Source of the DNA: Planctomycetota bacterium
Lineage (GTDB): Bacteria > Planctomycetota > Planctomycetia > Planctomycetales > Planctomycetaceae
Length of the DNA: 6,384 nt
Reading direction: 5' to 3'
NCBI GenBank assembly: GCA_026692825.1
Contig: JAPLOC010000325.1
Span: forward strand, 1-6,384
Part shown: positions 4,753-6,384 of the stretch, in pieces
Layout of the letters: the number at the start of each line of letters is the position of its first letter
How positions within the stretch are numbered: the stretch's first letter is position 1
The notes under the pieces: generated by a model
Database searches by the model: none
What the model was told of the DNA's origin: nothing
The model's input: the letters and a program-made list of their open reading frames with translations, nothing else
Made by a program: the position numbers and the translations under genes

Positions 4753-6384
4753 TTACTCTGCGACCACTGCCACATCATCTTCACGCTGAATCGGTTCGGG
4801 GATCTGGTCACACGCCGCCTGCACGCGCAGGCGACCGGCGCCGGCGACCCGTCCTTTCAACACCAGCTTGATCTCGGCGAACTTCTTCACGTCGATCGAG
4901 CGAATCGGGTCGAAACGAATTTCCGTCCGCCCGCGGGCTCCGCCCGTGTTGCTTCGCTGATACTTCGCAGGCCCGTCAATCGACGCGAGTTCCATCGTCG
5001 AAGGAACCGAAAGGGTGATCCTTGTGTTCGAGGCGGCATCCGTCCCCCGGTTATAAATCCGCACACTCACCGGAGCCTCCTGGCCGGCGTCGAGCGACCC
5101 CGGGAGGTCGGGGACTTCCACCGACAACGCGGGGGTTCCCACCACGCTCGCGGTTCCCACCGCTTCGCCACTGGCTCCGCTGGGATCCGACGCCCGCACC
5201 ACACTCACCTGTGATCCGCGCCCCGTGGTGTTCAGCGAAATGCTGACAGATCGGGACTCTTTTGGCTCCAGCGAACCGACAAACCAGGTCACCGTCCGTC
5301 GGGTCGGGTCGAATTGGCCATTGTCAGTGGCGTCGAGAAACTCCATGCCGGCGGGAATGGTCTCGACAACCGTGACGTTGGTCAGCGCGGTCGCGGTGGG
5401 ATTGCTCACCGTATTGGTGAACCGCCCCTTCTTGTTGGGATTGAGTTTCTTGGGACCAGTGCGGGTGATCGACAACGCCGGCCCGATCACGTCGAGCTGC
5501 ACGACGGTCTCTTCGCTGACGGCACCGTCGGCGGTGATGACGGCCCTGTTGGTCGCCGACCCGGCCTGCGCCGCGGTCAGTTGCAGTTGCACCTCCCGCA
5601 TTCCGCCGGCGGGAATGTCACCGATTTCGTATTCAAGGTCATCCCCCTGTGGATGCCGCAGGGCCGCCGGGAGGACATCGTGAATCAACACTCTCTGGGC
5701 GTCGGTCGGGCCGACGTTGCGAATCTTGAAGGTGACATTCACCGACTGGCCGACCGTCGCGCGTTTGGGCGCGTCGACGCTGACCTGCAATCGGGGACCG
5801 TTTTTCGAGGTCCCTTCTTTTTCACTGTCAAAGTGGACTGTCGCCACGCCACCGACCGTCCCCTCGCTTTGCGGCGTCACGCGGACGGCGATTGTTTGGG
5901 TGGCCCCCGGTTCCATGGTTCCCAGCCGCCAGCTCAGTCGGCGACCGTCCAGTTGCCCCTGGGGTTTGGAACCGTCGATCCGCACTCCGGCGGGAACGAC
6001 ATCCTCAACGGTCACTCCCCGGGCGGCGGCCAGGCCGGTGTTACGAACCACAATCTCATAGACCATCGGCCGACCGATCACCGCGGTGTCGGGAGCCTTC
6101 TTTTCGATGGTCAGTTTCGGTCGCGCTTTGCGCGGGGCCGGGGGCTCTCCGCCATCGTCGGTCGATGCCGCTCCACCGCTCCCCGCCGGCAGTCGGCTGG
6201 GAACCGCTTCCCGGTCCTCCGCATCGGTCATCTTCGTGCGTTTCGCCGGCCCGCGGATTGACAGCGGGTCGTCGTCGGTCTCATCGTCGGCAGGTGTCGC
6301 TGGCGTCTTGGCGGGCCTCTTCGCGGGAGGCGTTTCAGCCTTCGGACGCTCGATCAGACTCTCGTCGTCGTCATCGTCGGCGGC
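4753..6384 (-). CDS. DUF11-repeat (conserved repeat domain) protein, N-terminus cut by window edge
   Basis: Reading leftwards from the window edge, the frame is open for 543 codons to TAA at 4755-4753. The Met at 6231 is internal: the same frame continues upstream without a stop, so the true start is outside. Visible residues 1-88 are low-complexity: acidic (DDDDDE at the edge, DDETDDD) alternating with proline/alanine/lysine-rich PAK-type sequence, probably a flexible linker. Four beta-sandwich repeats follow at about 89-186, 197-299, 302-415 and 418-541. The first three are clear DUF11 units, each with a xRNxG/xSNPT strand, a DVxPAGxxxD or ETIPAGMEFLD turn and a closing xxGxLxPGxxxxI strand (TIAVRV in the first). 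The fourth (VRIYNRGTDAA, LSVPSTMELAS) is more divergent. Such repeats form stalk-like extracellular or envelope proteins, often adhesive or structural. No C-terminal anchor, sortase or PEP-CTERM signal is seen; it ends DDVAVVAE. Location is inferred from the family, since the signal peptide would be off-window. The gene converges on the plus-strand genes. Confidence 0.92.
   Translation of the reverse strand, partial: AADDDDDESLIERPKAETPPAKRPAKTPATPADDETDDDPLSIRGPAKRTKMTDAEDREAVPSRLPAGSGGAASTDDGGEPPAPRKARPKLTIEKKAPDTAVIGRPMVYEIVVRNTGLAAARGVTVEDVVPAGVRIDGSKPQGQLDGRRLSWRLGTMEPGATQTIAVRVTPQSEGTVGGVATVHFDSEKEGTSKNGPRLQVSVDAPKRATVGQSVNVTFKIRNVGPTDAQRVLIHDVLPAALRHPQGDDLEYEIGDIPAGGMREVQLQLTAAQAGSATNRAVITADGAVSEETVVQLDVIGPALSITRTGPKKLNPNKKGRFTNTVSNPTATALTNVTVVETIPAGMEFLDATDNGQFDPTRRTVTWFVGSLEPKESRSVSISLNTTGRGSQVSVVRASDPSGASGEAVGTASVVGTPALSVEVPDLPGSLDAGQEAPVSVRIYNRGTDAASNTRITLSVPSTMELASIDGPAKYQRSNTGGARGRTEIRFDPIRSIDVKKFAEIKLVLKGRVAGAGRLRVQAACDQIPEPIQREDDVAVVAE

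Noticed and set aside
4446..4871. Plus-strand open frame of 141 codons in the intergenic gap
   Set aside because: It translates the 9-bp tandem repeat as RMKGMKRMDRI, runs through the hairpin and then into the antisense of the DUF11 gene; no conserved features.
5314..6261. Plus-strand open frame of 315 codons
   Set aside because: It lies opposite the DUF11 repeats and is rich in arginine, histidine and glycine, as expected for a shadow of GC-rich coding DNA.

Overview
The window reads as chromosomal DNA of a planctomycete (phylum Planctomycetota, Pirellulales/Planctomycetales-like). The evidence is GC-rich coding sequence carrying secreted, repeat-rich genes typical of that group: a formylglycine-generating-enzyme (FGE)-like protein, a very large exported protein ending in a TlpA-type thioredoxin domain, and a DUF11-repeat protein. 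This assignment rests on gene style only; there is no rRNA or marker gene.

Layout. (1) 1-1110, minus strand: an FGE/SUMF1-like secreted protein whose C-terminus lies left of the window. (2) 1111-1194: a short divergent intergenic gap that must hold both 5' ends. (3) 1195-3981, plus strand: a 928-residue exported protein made of about eight degenerate beta-rich repeats, one LamG-like module and a C-terminal WCAPC thioredoxin domain. (4) 3978-4247, plus strand: a small, helix-rich protein of unknown function that overlaps the preceding stop as ATGA. (5) 4248-4433, plus strand: an in-frame stretch without a proper start that resembles the C-terminal end of AbiEii/DUF6036-like nucleotidyltransferases, most likely a remnant. 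(6) 4434-4752: about 320 bases without a convincing gene, holding a four-copy degenerate 9-bp tandem repeat and a stem-loop. (7) 4753-6384, minus strand: a DUF11-repeat protein with four visible repeats whose N-terminus lies right of the window.

How they fit together. The three large genes all appear to make exported or envelope proteins. The FGE-like and thioredoxin genes share one divergent control region and could be co-regulated. The small gene is probably translationally coupled to the thioredoxin gene. The remnant and repeats look like a decayed, recombination-prone gap between convergent genes. I see no tRNA, rRNA, CRISPR array, complete insertion sequence or recognisable defence system. 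The most unusual item is the architecture of the 928-residue protein; otherwise this looks like an ordinary planctomycete region with a small decayed patch.
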